Below, piece after piece: positions 1-10,242 of a DNA stretch of 64,000 nucleotides. Under the pieces are notes generated by a model that was not told where the DNA came from, searched no databases, and saw only the letters and a list, made by a program, of their open reading frames with translations. How positions within the stretch are numbered: the stretch's first letter is position 1; the number at the start of each line of letters is the position of its first letter. This DNA comes from Nannocystis sp. (lineage in GTDB: Bacteria > Myxococcota_A > Polyangia > Nannocystales > Nannocystaceae). The stretch covers positions 19,639 through 83,638 of the forward strand of contig JADJRG010000021.1 of NCBI GenBank assembly GCA_016712315.1, written 5' to 3'. The translations under genes and the position numbers were made by a program.

Positions 1-3000
1 GAACCCCGTGACCGCGCTGGCCATGACCGGGCTCAGGGTGCTGTCGAGCACCTCGCGATACTCGATCTTGAGGAAGTGATCGATGAACTGCTCGGGATCG
101 TGGATCCCTACGGCCAAGAACGCGTTGGGGTCGACGAACTGGATGAGGTTGCCTGGTCGAGCGGCGAGTTCTTGGCGGGCGTCGCGGTGAGCAGCACGAT
201 GCCGGCGCCCCCGGTGGTGCGACGCACCGCCGCCGCGCGGAAGTCGAGCTGCCAGGCGCGGTTCGAGCCGTCGCCACTGGACCCCATAAAGCGAGGCACG
301 CCGCCGTCTTCGCGCGGCCCCGGCATGTGTAGGTTTTTGAAGGAAGCCGCCTCGTCGACGATGAGCATGTCGACGCCGATCTCATCCCAGGTGACACCAG
401 GGTCGTACTCCCAGCCCTCCGGGAGCGCGAGGGTCTCTTCCACCCAGGCCCGAGTCCCGTGCTCGAGCAGAGCGCGCTGGCGCTCGGTCAGGGCGCTCTT
501 GGCCCAGGCGCTCGCCTTCTCCTTCAGGTTGCGGCGCCGGAGGTTGAGCGAGCGCTCGATGGACTCGACCTGCTCTGCGTAGGCGAGCACCGCGTCTACA
601 TTCATTTTGGTGCGTGGGAGCGCGTCGTAGCTCAGGATGACGAGGTCGAGCTGGCCCGTCTGGAGCTCGATCCACTTGCGCGCACGCTCCTCGGGGGTGT
701 CGGTCTCGGAGACGATCTGGCCCTTGCGGGGGCCTCGGCTGAGGATCTTGCGCTTCGAGCCGATGACGCGGATCCGGTAGTCCGGCAAGGTGCACAGCAC
801 GTCGTCGTGCCACTTCCAGACGAGGGAGCCAGGCACGAGCACCACCGGGCGGCGCACCCACCCCTCCTGGCGGGCGCGGGCGATCACCGCCAAGGCCGTG
901 TAGGTCTTGCCGACGCCGACGTCGAAGGCGACCAGGCCGCCGCGCTGGGCGAGCACACGCCGGGCGCCGGCGATCTGGTGATCCTTGAGCTGAGGGGCCG
1001 CTTGCCCCCAGCGGACGATCGAGAGCGGCTCGGCGGGGTACTGGGGGACGATGCGCCCGCGGAAGGCGCGGTTGTAGGCGTATACGACCTCCTCCTGCCG
1101 CGATTCATCGGCGGCCAAGAACTTGTAGAAGGACTCGGCCCAGCGCTGTTGCATCGCGATCCGCTTCTCCGCCAGCTTCCTCTTGGCTTGGGCCTTGTCC
1201 TCGTCTTGGGCCGCCTTCTTGTCCTCTCCGATCGGGGTGAAGTTCTTGTTGTCGTGATTGAGCCAGCCGAGGAAGCTCATGGTCTCGGCGGCGAGGCTGC
1301 GCTCGCCGTCCGCGGCGCTGATGAGGCCCCCTTCGCGGACGAGCGTAAGAGCCCCCATGTTCCGGTTCATGGTGGCCGAGACCCAGGCGGAGACGAGGTC
1401 GAGCGGGATCCACCCATGATTCGGGCTGAGCTCGCTGAGATCGGCGAAGACGACCGGCTTGATGGCCGCGAGCAGGCGGGAGACCTGCTCCGCGGCGACG
1501 CTGTCCCCAGCGTCCGCGCGGGCCTTGGCGCGGTCATGGCGCTGCCAGAGGGTGACGCCGGTGAGGTAGGCGTCGGCGGGCAGCAGCTCGTCCCAGTCCT
1601 CGCCGTCGAGGTTCCATTTTTGATCGACGAGCGCCGCCAACGCGGCCTCAGCGCTGAGGGTGCCGCCTTGGGCGCCGTGGAATTCGAGCAGGCCCTGGAG
1701 CTTGAGCGCACGATGCTGGCGGTAGAGCAGCTCGGCTTGAGCGACGATGTCGTTCGGGGGGCCGTTGTATTTGGGCTCGATCTCTGGGGGTTGGTCGAGC
1801 GCGGTGACGAGGCGGCCGCGGCGGTCGAAGGCGCTGAGCAGGCTGTCGCGTGCGGCTGTCTTGTAGGACACAGAGCGCAGGGCGGCGATCTTGTGCGGGT
1901 CGCCGTGCAGCTTCGCGAAGTCGAGCAAGTCGGCGTGCAGCTCAGGCCAGAGCGCGGCGGTCAGCTCGCGCTCGTCCGCGCCCACGGCGGCGAGGTAGCG
2001 GCGCACGCGCTCCCCGAGCTCGAGCGCGGTCCGTACGTCGTCGTCGAGCTCCTCGGGCAAGGCGCCGTCGGTCTGCGCGACGCCGCGGGCGACGCCTCGC
2101 GCTCCTCGGGTGATCGAGGTGAGCTCGCAGGTGGTGCAGATCGGGCGCGGGCTCAGGGGCGGCAGGCCCGTGAAGTGACCCGTGACCTCGTAACGCCACG
2201 CGCGGCCGCTGGCGGCTTCACCGCTGAAAGCGCCGCTCTCTTCGCCGAGGATGTGGCCGGTGTGAATTTTAAAATAGTCGCCTGCGATGACCTCGCGGTC
2301 GGCGGGGTCGCTCTCGCGCAGCTCGCCGCCGCGGCTGCGCAGCATGACCAGATCCATCACCACGGAGGCGCCGGGCACGTTGTCGCGGCCTTGGGGGTCT
2401 TGACTGGGGAGGCGGTAAGCCCCGAGCAGATGGTTGCGCAGGAGCAGCCGCTCGCGCAGGGCCCGGCTCATCTTGCCGCTCATCATGCCGGCGGGGATCA
2501 GGAAGACGCCGATCCCGCCAGGCACCAGCAGATCGAGGCTACGACGCATAAAATAGGCGAAGGCGCGCGTCTCCTTTTTGCTGATCGGATCGGGATCCTC
2601 CAACGCAAACGCCCCGCGCTCGCCGTAGGGCGGGTTCGCGACGATGAGATTGAAGGTGCCGGCGACGCGTGGGCCGAACTCATGCACCCAGCGCTCGAAG
2701 GGCATGTGATGGATCTCGGCGTCGGGTCGCAGCGCGCGGAGCAGGCGGGCGGAGACTTTGGAAAACTCCACCGCGGTCCACTCCATACGGGCGATCTGTC
2801 CGCCGGCCTCGAGGGCGAGGCATCGCGCGGGGTTGAAGGCGCGGATCAGGCGGCCGATCCCCGCGCTGGGCTCGAGCGCACGAACAACGCCGTCGTGGCC
2901 GGCGAGCTCGGGCAGGAAGGGACAGAGGGTCTCGGCGATGGCGTCGGCGATGACGCTGGGGGTGTAGTACTCGTGGATCAGCCCGAAGGTCTCGGGGACC

Positions 3001-3827
3001 AGGTCCGAGGGGAGCTGCCGCCGTACTTGGTCGATCGAGAGACCTCCCCAGCCGCTATATCCCTCGAGCACGCGTAGATCGTCGGCGGTGAGCTCCGCAG
3101 GCCCCTTGCTGGCGAGGAGCTGGATCGCTTTGACGTTCGCCTCTGTGCGCCAGGACTTGCTCTTGGCGTCGGGGTCGAGGGCGGCGACGCGCGGCCGAGG
3201 CGGCGCGGCCGGCCCCGGCGCCCGCTCGCGGACACGCGCCCGGGTCCACAGGGCCATGGCGTAGCGCTGGAGGGTAGAGGCGACGATGTTATCGGCGAGC
3301 TGAAGCGTCTGTTCTTGGGCCCGCTGGACGGCGGCGGTGAGGGTGTGTTTCGTGGGGCCGTCGTCGCCGGGGAAGTGCAGCTCGCCCTCGCGATCGCGGT
3401 AGAGCAGGATCGTCTCGCCGTCGGTGATCGCGAGGGTCCCGCTGCGGAGCAGGGGGACGGCGCCGAGGCCCTCGTGGCCGAGCAGGATCGCCTGCGCGCG
3501 CAGCTCCACCGCTCGCCTGCCGCCGGTGCGATCGGCTTCTTCGTCGTGGAGCGCTTCGATGCGTTTGATCACCGACACATCGGGTTTTTTGTCGTGCTTG
3601 CGCTCGGCGGCGATGATCCGGCTCAGAGAGTGCCAGCCGGTCTTGTGCGTGGGGGCGTAGCCCTTGAGCAGCCGCAGGTTGCTCCTGATCAACGCGGCGA
3701 CGAGCTGGAGGTCGAGTCGGTTTCGCTGCTCGAATTGGTCGAAATAGGCCGGCGCGACGCGTCCGCTGAGGCTCGTGCGCCAGCCGTTCATCAGGTTTGT
3801 GTAGAAGATATTTTCAGCAGGAGACAT
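1..3827 (-). CDS. N6-adenine DNA methyltransferase-SNF2 helicase fusion, 3' end off-window, frame break
   Basis: DNA-processing enzyme that joins an adenine methyltransferase to a SNF2-type ATPase, a fusion common on phages and integrative elements. It opens at ATG 3827 behind a GGGGAG ribosome site. Methyltransferase motif I (LEPSAGIGR) lies near residue 318 and motif IV (NPPY) near 398. The ATPase part has Walker A (GVGKT, ~970), Walker B (VDEA, ~1157) and motif III (TATP, ~1214). The frame stops at 108, but from about 155 the neighbouring frame gives NLIQFVDPNAF then FIDHFLKIEY, the expected continuation after TATPAKNSPL, and stays open to base 1. One base missing in the CC at 152-153 explains the break. 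It is the last gene of the leftward block in view. Methylation target and role (self-protection, anti-restriction or replication) cannot be read from sequence. Confidence 0.85.
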
Positions 3828-3921
3828 GGTTCTCTCCCCATGGCGCGGCCCGGCGCGCTGTAGTTGGGCGCGAGGACGAGCAGCGACGGTGGCAGATGGC
3901 GCGTGGTAGCGCGTGGACTAG

Positions 3922-4311
3922 CTACAAACTATGAGAATGGGAATGAGGGCGATCGCGCATTTGGCAGGGCGCGCAGCTACAGGCGTCGCCGCAGCCGCCG
4001 CAGGGCTTTTTCGGCTTCACAGGCCAGCTCTCGAGGGTCTGGGCGCTGCGGCAGTGGCCCCCCTCTCGCCAGGCGTGCTCGCAGTGAGCGACGACGGTGG
4101 CGGGCGCGCGGAGCTCATAGAGGGCGCCTTGCTGGTGTGGCAAGGGCTCACGCCCGGCCATACGCGCGCAGTGAATCGCGCCGCGCGGCGTCAGGAGGCG
4201 CCAGCCGTCCCCGAGGGGCACGATGGTGTGGGTCGAGGTGGCGCTGAGGTTGGCGAGCGCTTGACTGTCGACGTAGTGCCGGCCGCGGATCCAGTAGGAG
4301 CTGCCTTTCAT
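3922..4311 (-). CDS. Small Cys-rich hypothetical protein, 129 aa
   Basis: I do not recognise the family. The start codon overlaps the stop of the upstream gene as ATGA (4308-4311), so it is probably translationally coupled and real. The last third is rich in Cys and His: CGGCGDACSCAPC around residues 104-116, then HSHSHS at the end, which could bind a metal. It contains no obvious signal peptide or membrane segment. A 94-bp gap separates it from the methyltransferase-helicase gene downstream. Confidence 0.6.
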   Translation of the reverse strand: MKGSSYWIRGRHYVDSQALANLSATSTHTIVPLGDGWRLLTPRGAIHCARMAGREPLPHQQGALYELRAPATVVAHCEHAWREGGHCRSAQTLESWPVKPKKPCGGCGDACSCAPCQMRDRPHSHSHSL

Positions 4312-5390
4312 CGGGCTTCCTCCTCGTCGTCGTCTTCCTCGTCGAGGAGGCTCTCGTCTTCGAGCATCTTCTCGGCGTACGCTTTGAAAGACGCGATCAA
4401 CTCCTCGTCGCTGGGCGGCTGGTCGGCGGGCGCAGGCGCGGGTTTCGCCTTCGCGGCTCCTGCTGGCGCGGCTTTGGCCTTGGGTCTCTTCGCCTTGGTT
4501 TGGGTCATGTCTTCCTCATCGGGCTCTGGTTGTGCATCGAGCTGGTAGGCGTGTGTGCGCAGGATCTCGATGATCGGCCCGACGTCGCCGACGGGGATCC
4601 CGGAGCTCTCGAGGGCGGTGATGTGCTCTCGCCCGATGGGTTCCAGGAACTTGGCAAGATAGACGTCGACGTGGCCGTCGTCCCACGTGATCCCGCTAGA
4701 TCTCCAGTCCGACTCGATGGTGTAGGGCCCGTGCTGCTCCTTGAGCACCTCCATCTCCGGGGCGGGGCAGAAGGCCTCCACGTGGGTGAGGGTCACCGGG
4801 CCGTGCTGCGCCTCGGGCCAGTTGTTTTGGTGCATGTCGCTCGCGATGGCCCTCGCCTTGTCCATGCGCGGGAAACACCCGAGCGACATCGGCGGGCGGT
4901 CGGGCCACTCGAAGAAGAGGGCGACCTGGGTGTTCTTGGCGACCAGAGCCTTCCACTGGCCGGCTGGGGCGCGGGCTGCGAAGCCGAAGTAGCCGTTGTC
5001 GACGATGCTCGTCCAGGTGAGGCCGGGGCGCGTGGGCGTGGGCGCGGGCTCCGAGGGCTTTGGGGCGGCGGGCTTCGTAGCGGGCTTCGCAGCGGCGGGC
5101 TTCGCGGCGGCGGGCTTCGCGGCGGCGGCGGGCTTCGCAGCGGCGGCGGGCTTCGCGGGAGCGGCGGCAGGTCTGCGAGCGGGTTCTGGGGCCGCTTTGC
5201 GCTCGGATTCGGCGCGCTTCGCCTGCTTCGCCGGAGCGGCTTGTTTACGGGGAGCGTACGAACCACGCGAGGCTGCGGGTTTGGTCTCGCTCCTACAGGT
5301 CACCCCATCCGGCGATTGCTCGATCACGAGCTCATCCCCTTCCGGTTCAGCGACGACAACGCGCACTTGTTTGACTGACCACTTCTTCAT
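4308..5390 (-). CDS. Hypothetical protein with long Ala/Lys/Pro linker, ~360 aa
   Basis: Unrecognised. ATG 5390 was chosen because it overlaps the upstream stop as ATGA (5387-5390) and has a purine-rich GGTGGAG upstream; a longer in-frame extension reads through low-quality Arg-rich sequence. Residues ~1-40 form a small compact start, ~50-110 are an Ala/Lys/Pro linker with repeated KPAAA units, ~115-280 look globular (WTSIVDNGYFGF, LFFEWPDRPPMSLG), and the tail is Lys/Ala-rich then strongly acidic (DEEDDDEEE). Linker plus acidic tail resembles a scaffold or nucleic-acid-associated structural protein, but that is inference. Confidence 0.65.
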   Translation of the reverse strand: MKKWSVKQVRVVVAEPEGDELVIEQSPDGVTCRSETKPAASRGSYAPRKQAAPAKQAKRAESERKAAPEPARRPAAAPAKPAAAAKPAAAAKPAAAKPAAAKPATKPAAPKPSEPAPTPTRPGLTWTSIVDNGYFGFAARAPAGQWKALVAKNTQVALFFEWPDRPPMSLGCFPRMDKARAIASDMHQNNWPEAQHGPVTLTHVEAFCPAPEMEVLKEQHGPYTIESDWRSSGITWDDGHVDVYLAKFLEPIGREHITALESSGIPVGDVGPIIEILRTHAYQLDAQPEPDEEDMTQTKAKRPKAKAAPAGAAKAKPAPAPADQPPSDEELIASFKAYAEKMLEDESLLDEEDDDEEEAR

Positions 5391-7291
5391 GCTCCACCTC
5401 GTCTCCTGGTCCGGGCGCGCGCGACCCCGAGCGCGACGCCGATGGTCGTTGCGAGCGCTGCACCCCCGAGCAGGGCGGGGCCGAGCCATCGCGCCCCCGA
5501 GGGCTGGGGGGCAGGGTCGAAGGGCAGGCCGCCTTGCGCCGGGAGAGGCTTCTCTGGCGCGGGGACCCGGGGGTCAAGGGGTCGGGCGCTGTCCGGGCCG
5601 CGAAGGCGCAGCGAGGCCGCTGCGCGTTGCACGGGGGTGGTGGGTACACCGGCGGCCTTGAGCGCGGCTGCGTACTCGGGATCGACCTCGAGGGCGGTCT
5701 CGTAGGCGATCGCCATACGCGAGGGGTGCGTGAGGAGGTCCTTGCGCAGCTTGATGCAGAGCTCGCGGAGGGCAGGGTCGCGGAAGGCGGCGTAGGCGGG
5801 TTTGTCGCCGACGGCGAGGGGGCGCACGTAGGCGCAGTCGAGGGTGCGGGCGAGGCGGCGCCGCTGGAGCTGCGCCACGGCGCGCAGGGCGGGGGTGACG
5901 ATGGCGTCATCGGCGCGGCGGTAGGTGGAGAGCAGCAGCTCACCAGGAGGCCACGGGACACACTGGACCCGGGCGCTGCGCTCGAAGTGGGCGTTGACGG
6001 GGGCGATGTAGTCGCCCGTGTCGGCGTCGCGCGTGTAGCGGGTGGGCATGCCGGCTTGGGTGCGGGCGTCCCCCTTCACGTAGTCCGAATAAAAACACGC
6101 GGTGCGCGAGCGCGCGCTGGCGATCCCGCCGTGGCGAAAGACGCCGCCCGTGACGAGGGGGACGTCGCTGCCGTCGACGGCGTAGGGACGCAGGGCGCCC
6201 GAGGCGCTGGCGCCGAGGCGCCACTCGCCCAGCACCTCGCGGGCGAGGTAGGGCAGCAGCCAGGCGCCGAGCTTTTGGTCGATGGCGCTGGTGTAGAGGG
6301 CGCTGAACCAGTCCCGCCAGAGCTGCTCGAGGGCGATGCAGTCGACCTTGTAGGTGTCCGGGCCGCCCGCGGCGACCTGCTGCCAGGCGGTGCCTGCGAC
6401 CTGCTGGAGCGCGGGAAAAAAGTCGCCGGTCTGCGTGAAATCGCCATAGTGGTGGATGAGGGTGCCGTCGGAGTAGAAACGGAGGGCGTCGTGGGCAGGC
6501 TGGGGGCGGTCGCGGTACTGGAGGATCCCGGCGACCCGGAAGGTGCCAGGCACGCAGCCGTATCCGCCATTCCACGCGACGGCCTTGCCGTTGGCGGCGA
6601 AGGGGGCGAAAACCTGGCCGATTGGCTCGGAGCGATCGTTGAGGCCGTCGGCGAGCTTCCACGGGAGAGGGTCGGTGGGCGGGGCGAAGGTGTTGGTCCA
6701 GTCCGGGCTGGCTGCATCGATCTGGATGAAAGACCGGACCCATTGCTGGTCAACAGCCTCTGAGTAACGGTTCCAAGGCAACACAGCGCGACGCTCCGGC
6801 GAGATATCGTTGTCGGATAGGAGATCTCGAAAAACCGGCGCCATGGCGCGGCCGATACCTACGGCTATCCCAACGACCCATCCCACAACGGGGACAGCCG
6901 AGACAGCGTTCAAAGCGAGATCAATCGCGACGCTTGCGATCGCACCTACGAGTCGCCCAGGGTCGGTTGTCAGCGGAAAAGGGGCCTGCGCGAGAACACC
7001 TGCGATAGAGCTGGCTTTCTGATCAAACCAGCTAACCTGGCGCCATGTGTCTGCCAGAAGGTCACCCGCGACAGTGGCCTTCTGTTTCCAGATCATTTGA
7101 GTCGCTTGGTTCCACGCCTGTGCTCCAGCTTGAGTGAGTAAGGCTTGCCCGACCGTCTGACCCCCTTCACCTCGAACCCGGCTAAGAAGTTGCTGGAATG
7201 CCTCGTTCGCGTAGGCGTCGGTGCCCGGGAATGGACTAAAAAACAGATCCGGGACCCGATCGAAGAGGCTATTGTTGGGATTGATGAGCAT
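5387..7291 (-). CDS. Large membrane-associated structural-like protein, 634 aa
   Basis: Unrecognised family. ATG 7291 (MLINPNNSLF) lies 1 bp after the stop of the lipoprotein gene and gives the first protein-like stretch; the open frame extends further upstream only through antisense-like Arg/Pro-rich sequence. Residues ~105-150 hold long hydrophobic Ala/Val/Gly-rich stretches (SVAIDLALNAVSAVPVVGW), and the C-terminus has one clear membrane helix (~603-625, WLGPALLGGAALATTIGVAL) followed by an Arg-rich end. The middle is soluble and aromatic-rich. With its neighbours it could be a virion membrane or injection protein; no motif proves this. Confidence 0.7.
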   Translation of the reverse strand: MLINPNNSLFDRVPDLFFSPFPGTDAYANEAFQQLLSRVRGEGGQTVGQALLTQAGAQAWNQATQMIWKQKATVAGDLLADTWRQVSWFDQKASSIAGVLAQAPFPLTTDPGRLVGAIASVAIDLALNAVSAVPVVGWVVGIAVGIGRAMAPVFRDLLSDNDISPERRAVLPWNRYSEAVDQQWVRSFIQIDAASPDWTNTFAPPTDPLPWKLADGLNDRSEPIGQVFAPFAANGKAVAWNGGYGCVPGTFRVAGILQYRDRPQPAHDALRFYSDGTLIHHYGDFTQTGDFFPALQQVAGTAWQQVAAGGPDTYKVDCIALEQLWRDWFSALYTSAIDQKLGAWLLPYLAREVLGEWRLGASASGALRPYAVDGSDVPLVTGGVFRHGGIASARSRTACFYSDYVKGDARTQAGMPTRYTRDADTGDYIAPVNAHFERSARVQCVPWPPGELLLSTYRRADDAIVTPALRAVAQLQRRRLARTLDCAYVRPLAVGDKPAYAAFRDPALRELCIKLRKDLLTHPSRMAIAYETALEVDPEYAAALKAAGVPTTPVQRAAASLRLRGPDSARPLDPRVPAPEKPLPAQGGLPFDPAPQPSGARWLGPALLGGAALATTIGVALGVARARTRRRGGA

Positions 7292-7292
7292 A

Positions 7293-7649
7293 CTAATCGT
7301 CTCTCGCTGCACACCACATCCCGTTAATCCAGCATTCAAGCGGCGTAGCGAGCGTCTGCGGGCACATGCCATCTGCGTCACAAAAAATCTGACACTGACC
7401 GGCAACGCACGTGTGCGCCCACCCCTCGACGGTTTGGCAATTGTCATCCGTCGAGCATCGTTCTTCGCAGTATCCCTCGAAGCAGTAGAGGCCAGCCTTG
7501 CAGCCGTCGGGCGTGTCGGCGAGCGCCCCTTCCACGCACGCCTCGCCGAATTCGCCCGGCACGTTGGGCTCGGGCTCGGGCTCGTTGCAGGCGGGGCTGA
7601 GGCTGAGGAGGCTGACGCTGACAAAAAGGACGGGGACGAAGTTGCGCAT
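7293..7649 (-). CDS. Cys-rich small lipoprotein, 118 aa
   Basis: The sequence starts MRNFVPVLFVSVSLLSLSPAC, with a lipobox ending at Cys-21, so the mature protein should be lipid-anchored. After a short Glu/Pro stretch there are about 12 cysteines in EGF-like or metallothionein-like spacing (CFEGYCEERC, CVAGQCQIFC). The gene sits between two operon members: a 49-bp gap upstream that contains a palindrome, and only 1 bp to the next gene. It may have its own promoter within the gap. Function unknown. Confidence 0.7.
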   Translation of the reverse strand: MRNFVPVLFVSVSLLSLSPACNEPEPEPNVPGEFGEACVEGALADTPDGCKAGLYCFEGYCEERCSTDDNCQTVEGWAHTCVAGQCQIFCDADGMCPQTLATPLECWINGMWCAARDD

Positions 7650-7688
7650 GGCCGGACGATAATCCAGCGCGGCCCCGCGCGTCGAGAC

Positions 7689-7701
7689 TGAACATTGTTC
7701 A
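7689..7701. promoter_or_regulatory. Palindrome TGAACATTGTTCA, candidate operator
   Basis: Perfect 6-bp arms (TGAACA / TGTTCA) around one base. It overlaps the stop codon of the upstream gene and lies 40 bp ahead of the lipoprotein start, the only sizeable gap within this part of the leftward block. A near copy lies at 13,716-13,728, in the divergent intergenic region at the head of the block. Two related palindromes at two promoter-like positions suggest one element-encoded regulator. Confidence 0.5.
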
Positions 7702-8718
7702 CAGCGCACGGGCGAGCTCCTCTGCGTGCTGGCGCAGGCAAGGGTCGGAGGAGCTGGCCGCGAGCTGGTGGAGGCTGGGCATGCTCGGCAGGGCGCGCAG
7801 GATGGCGCGGCGGAGGACGAAGAAGGCGGCGAAGCGGCCGACGATGTAGTTGTGGGCGGCGGCGCTGACCCTGCCGCGGGGGCCCATGACGCCGGCGATC
7901 TGGACGCTGCCCTGATGGACGGCGAGGGCGCCGCCGCGGGTATAGAGCTGGCCGGCTCGTGCGCGACCAGGCTCGAAGGCGGGGACCCGCGCGAGCGCCG
8001 GGGCGAGCTGGGCGCTGTAGCTCTTCCAGATCGCCGCGACTTGGCGCGCATCCTGGCGGAGGTTGCCGGTGGGGTCGAGCATCGTGGCGATGGACTGGAG
8101 CCCGAGCAGCGCGGGGCGTCCGCCCGCAGGCGAGCTCCAACGCAGCGCGGCTGGGGGGCCGTCGAGGCGGGTGCTGTAGACCCAAGGCCACGTGCCCAGG
8201 TGCAGCACGAGCGGGGTGCTCCAGCCACACGCGCTCTCCGCTCGCGGAGGTGGGCCCTCTCTGCTGTCGCCGAAGTAGCCGGGCGCGGTGTCGGGGTAGA
8301 AGGCGCGGTGCGAGCTGCCGTCGTCGTGGGAGTAGCAGGCGCCGCTGGGGAGCGTGGTGGGATCGGCGGTGACGCGCCAGAGATCGCCGGTGCTCGCGCT
8401 GCGGCGCATGAGCTGCTCGAGCACGGCCTCGATGACGCGGGCGTGAGCGTCGCTGATGGTTGGGGCCTGTCGACCGAGGTACGAGCGAAAGGCGGTGAGG
8501 CCGGCGCGGTTGCTCGCGTCGATCCGCTGCTGCGTGTTGCCTTCGATGTTCGCGAAGGCGGCGGGGATCTCTCCGGCGAAGCCGAGGGTGTCGGCGATGC
8601 TGAGCCACTGCTCGCGGTACCAGATCGCGACGTCGATCGGCGAGCGCAGGTCGAAGGAGGTCGAGCGATCGAGGAGGCGCTGGATCTCGTCGCCGTAGCA
8701 GCGTAAGTCGATGTTCAT
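7699..8718 (-). CDS. Hypothetical protein, 339 aa
   Basis: Unrecognised. ATG 8718 overlaps the upstream stop (ATGA 8715-8718). No signal peptide or membrane helix is evident. The N-terminal ~110 residues are predicted helical; the remainder is mixed, with motifs such as WSTPLVLHLGTWPWVYSTRL and NYIVGRFAAFFVLRRAIL. Tight coupling to the transglycosylase-like gene suggests the two are made together. Confidence 0.65.
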   Translation of the reverse strand: MNIDLRCYGDEIQRLLDRSTSFDLRSPIDVAIWYREQWLSIADTLGFAGEIPAAFANIEGNTQQRIDASNRAGLTAFRSYLGRQAPTISDAHARVIEAVLEQLMRRSASTGDLWRVTADPTTLPSGACYSHDDGSSHRAFYPDTAPGYFGDSREGPPPRAESACGWSTPLVLHLGTWPWVYSTRLDGPPAALRWSSPAGGRPALLGLQSIATMLDPTGNLRQDARQVAAIWKSYSAQLAPALARVPAFEPGRARAGQLYTRGGALAVHQGSVQIAGVMGPRGRVSAAAHNYIVGRFAAFFVLRRAILRALPSMPSLHQLAASSSDPCLRQHAEELARAL

Positions 8719-9521
8719 ACGATCTCCTGCGGCAGCTTGCCGATGAGGCGCTGAAAGACGGCGGTGACGCCGGGCCACGCCGCGTGGTCGAGGCGCTTGT
8801 GTGGGATCGCGGCGAGGTCGACGCCGAGGGTCGAGGCGTCGGCGAGGAAGCGGGCGCGCACGTCGTTGTAGGTCTTCTGGCCGCGTCCGCCGACGAGCAG
8901 CGAAGGGCTCGCCCACCCCGCCTTGATGTCCGCGTGATCGTCGACGCGGTAGTGCGCGAGTAGACGTTGCAGGTACACGCAGGCGGCGAAGGCGGCGGCC
9001 CGCGGTTGGAACATCAGCTCGGGCGGCGCGTTGAGCAGGTGGGCCTCGCGCGCGGGTACCCCGGTCCACAGGAAGTAGGGCGCGAGGGCGCCGAAGAGGC
9101 CGCCGCTGCCGAAGTCGGCGGCCTGCTCGCCGTATCGCAGCGGCGGGTTGTTGGCCTTGTGGTTCTCATAGGCGCGGCGAGAGGCATCGCGCTCGGCCTG
9201 CTCGTGGGCGCCGTCGCCGTTGTGGGCGTCGACCTGGAACTTCGACTCGCGGCTCGCGATGACGGCGAAGATCCTGGCCGAGCCGGGGATCTGGGAGGCC
9301 TCCTCCATGGCCACGAAGAGGGGGCGCAGATCGGAGGGGGTGTCGCCCCAGTTGGTGAGCAGGTCGCCGCTCACGTCGCTGGGCGCGGGCAGCGGGGTGA
9401 GGTCGAGGTTCGAGGGCAGATCTGGAGCGGAGGTGCTCGCGCTCGCGCGACCGCTCCACAACAAGACACCGCCGATCGTGACGATCCCCGCGGCGGTCAA
9501 CGCGAGCGTGGTGCGGCTCAT
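8715..9521 (-). CDS. Membrane-anchored lytic transglycosylase-like protein, 268 aa
   Basis: N-terminal membrane helix (residues 4-20, LALTAAGIVTIGGVLLW) followed by a soluble domain resembling lysozyme/transglycosylase folds: AVIASRESKFQVDAHNGD has the Glu-Ser-Lys/Arg-F pattern of the SLT catalytic helix (candidate Glu in ASRES), followed by a GSGGLFGALAPYF stretch. Size and single membrane anchor resemble the peptidoglycan-cutting virion proteins of membrane-containing phages such as PRD1 P7; that comparison is from general knowledge. Both ends overlap neighbours as ATGA (8715-8718 and 9518-9521). Confidence 0.6.
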   Translation of the reverse strand: MSRTTLALTAAGIVTIGGVLLWSGRASASTSAPDLPSNLDLTPLPAPSDVSGDLLTNWGDTPSDLRPLFVAMEEASQIPGSARIFAVIASRESKFQVDAHNGDGAHEQAERDASRRAYENHKANNPPLRYGEQAADFGSGGLFGALAPYFLWTGVPAREAHLLNAPPELMFQPRAAAFAACVYLQRLLAHYRVDDHADIKAGWASPSLLVGGRGQKTYNDVRARFLADASTLGVDLAAIPHKRLDHAAWPGVTAVFQRLIGKLPQEIV

Positions 9522-10240
9522 CCGCGCTTCTCCTGGGCGCGAAGGGCGTCCGCGAGGCGCTGTCGGGCGTTCTCGCGGCTGCGGCGAAGGACGAGCACGG
9601 TGACGCCGACGGCCGCGCCGATCCCCGCCGTGGCGGCGAGGTAGGTGTAGACGCGTGGACGTGGAGGCGTCGCGGGAGCTGGCACGCCGCCGTCGCCGGG
9701 TGCGGGCGACGGGGCGTCGGGGGCGGGCCGAGCAGAGCCGGCGGGGGCTCCGCTGGTCGCTCCGCCGTCTGTGTCCCAAGGGACATATTCTTGGGAAGGG
9801 TTGATCCAGCCGACGGGGCCGACGGCGCGGAGGATCGTCTGGGTGTCCCACGCGTCGAGGGCTCGATGTAAGAACTCCCACTCGGCGGCGCCAGCGCTGC
9901 CGCGATCGGGGAGCCGATTGCCGGGGTCGGCCTCGATCGTTTCCGCCTGGCCGCGCAGCAGCACGAGCGCAGGCGGCGCGAGGACGGCGACGGGCAGCGC
10001 GAAGGAAGCGCCGCCGCCGCCTCGCGCCCGGGTGGCGCGAACTGCCGACCAGGGGAAGTCGGCTTGGTCGCGCATGCGCGAGACGAAGTCGGCACGCGCG
10101 CGCTCGGTGGCGTCCGTGAAGGCAGTTTTCAAAAAATCGCTGACTTCATCCTGACGGAGCAGACGCTCCGGGCCCGTGAGCGTTTGCTCGAGGCCGGAGA
10201 GCGCGATGAGCTGTTGGAGGCGGTGCCGATCGAGTTGCAT
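9518..10240 (-). CDS. Hypothetical protein with C-terminal membrane helix, 240 aa
   Basis: Unrecognised. ATG 10240 (MQLDRHRLQQ) lies 2 bp after the stop of the 287-aa gene. Residues 1-85 are soluble and helical, ~86-110 include the hydrophobic FALPVAVLAPPALVLL, ~150-190 are a Pro/Ala/Gly linker, and one membrane helix follows (~195-215, YLAATAGIGAAVGVTVLVL), ending in a basic tail. The stop overlaps the transglycosylase-like start. The single helix plus basic tail recurs in several proteins of this block. Confidence 0.65.
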   Translation of the reverse strand: MQLDRHRLQQLIALSGLEQTLTGPERLLRQDEVSDFLKTAFTDATERARADFVSRMRDQADFPWSAVRATRARGGGGASFALPVAVLAPPALVLLRGQAETIEADPGNRLPDRGSAGAAEWEFLHRALDAWDTQTILRAVGPVGWINPSQEYVPWDTDGGATSGAPAGSARPAPDAPSPAPGDGGVPAPATPPRPRVYTYLAATAGIGAAVGVTVLVLRRSRENARQRLADALRAQEKRG

Positions 10241-10242
10241 GA

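Noticed and set aside
459..3077. Long plus-strand open frame (872 codons)
   Set aside because: Antisense to the methyltransferase-helicase, whose motifs are unmistakable; composition is the Leu/Gly/Val/Ala pattern of GC-rich shadow frames.
5387..8608. Single 1,073-codon leftward gene
   Set aside because: Upstream of 7,291 the translation is Arg/Pro/His-rich and overlaps two coupled genes in another frame; the real protein starts MLINPNNSLF.
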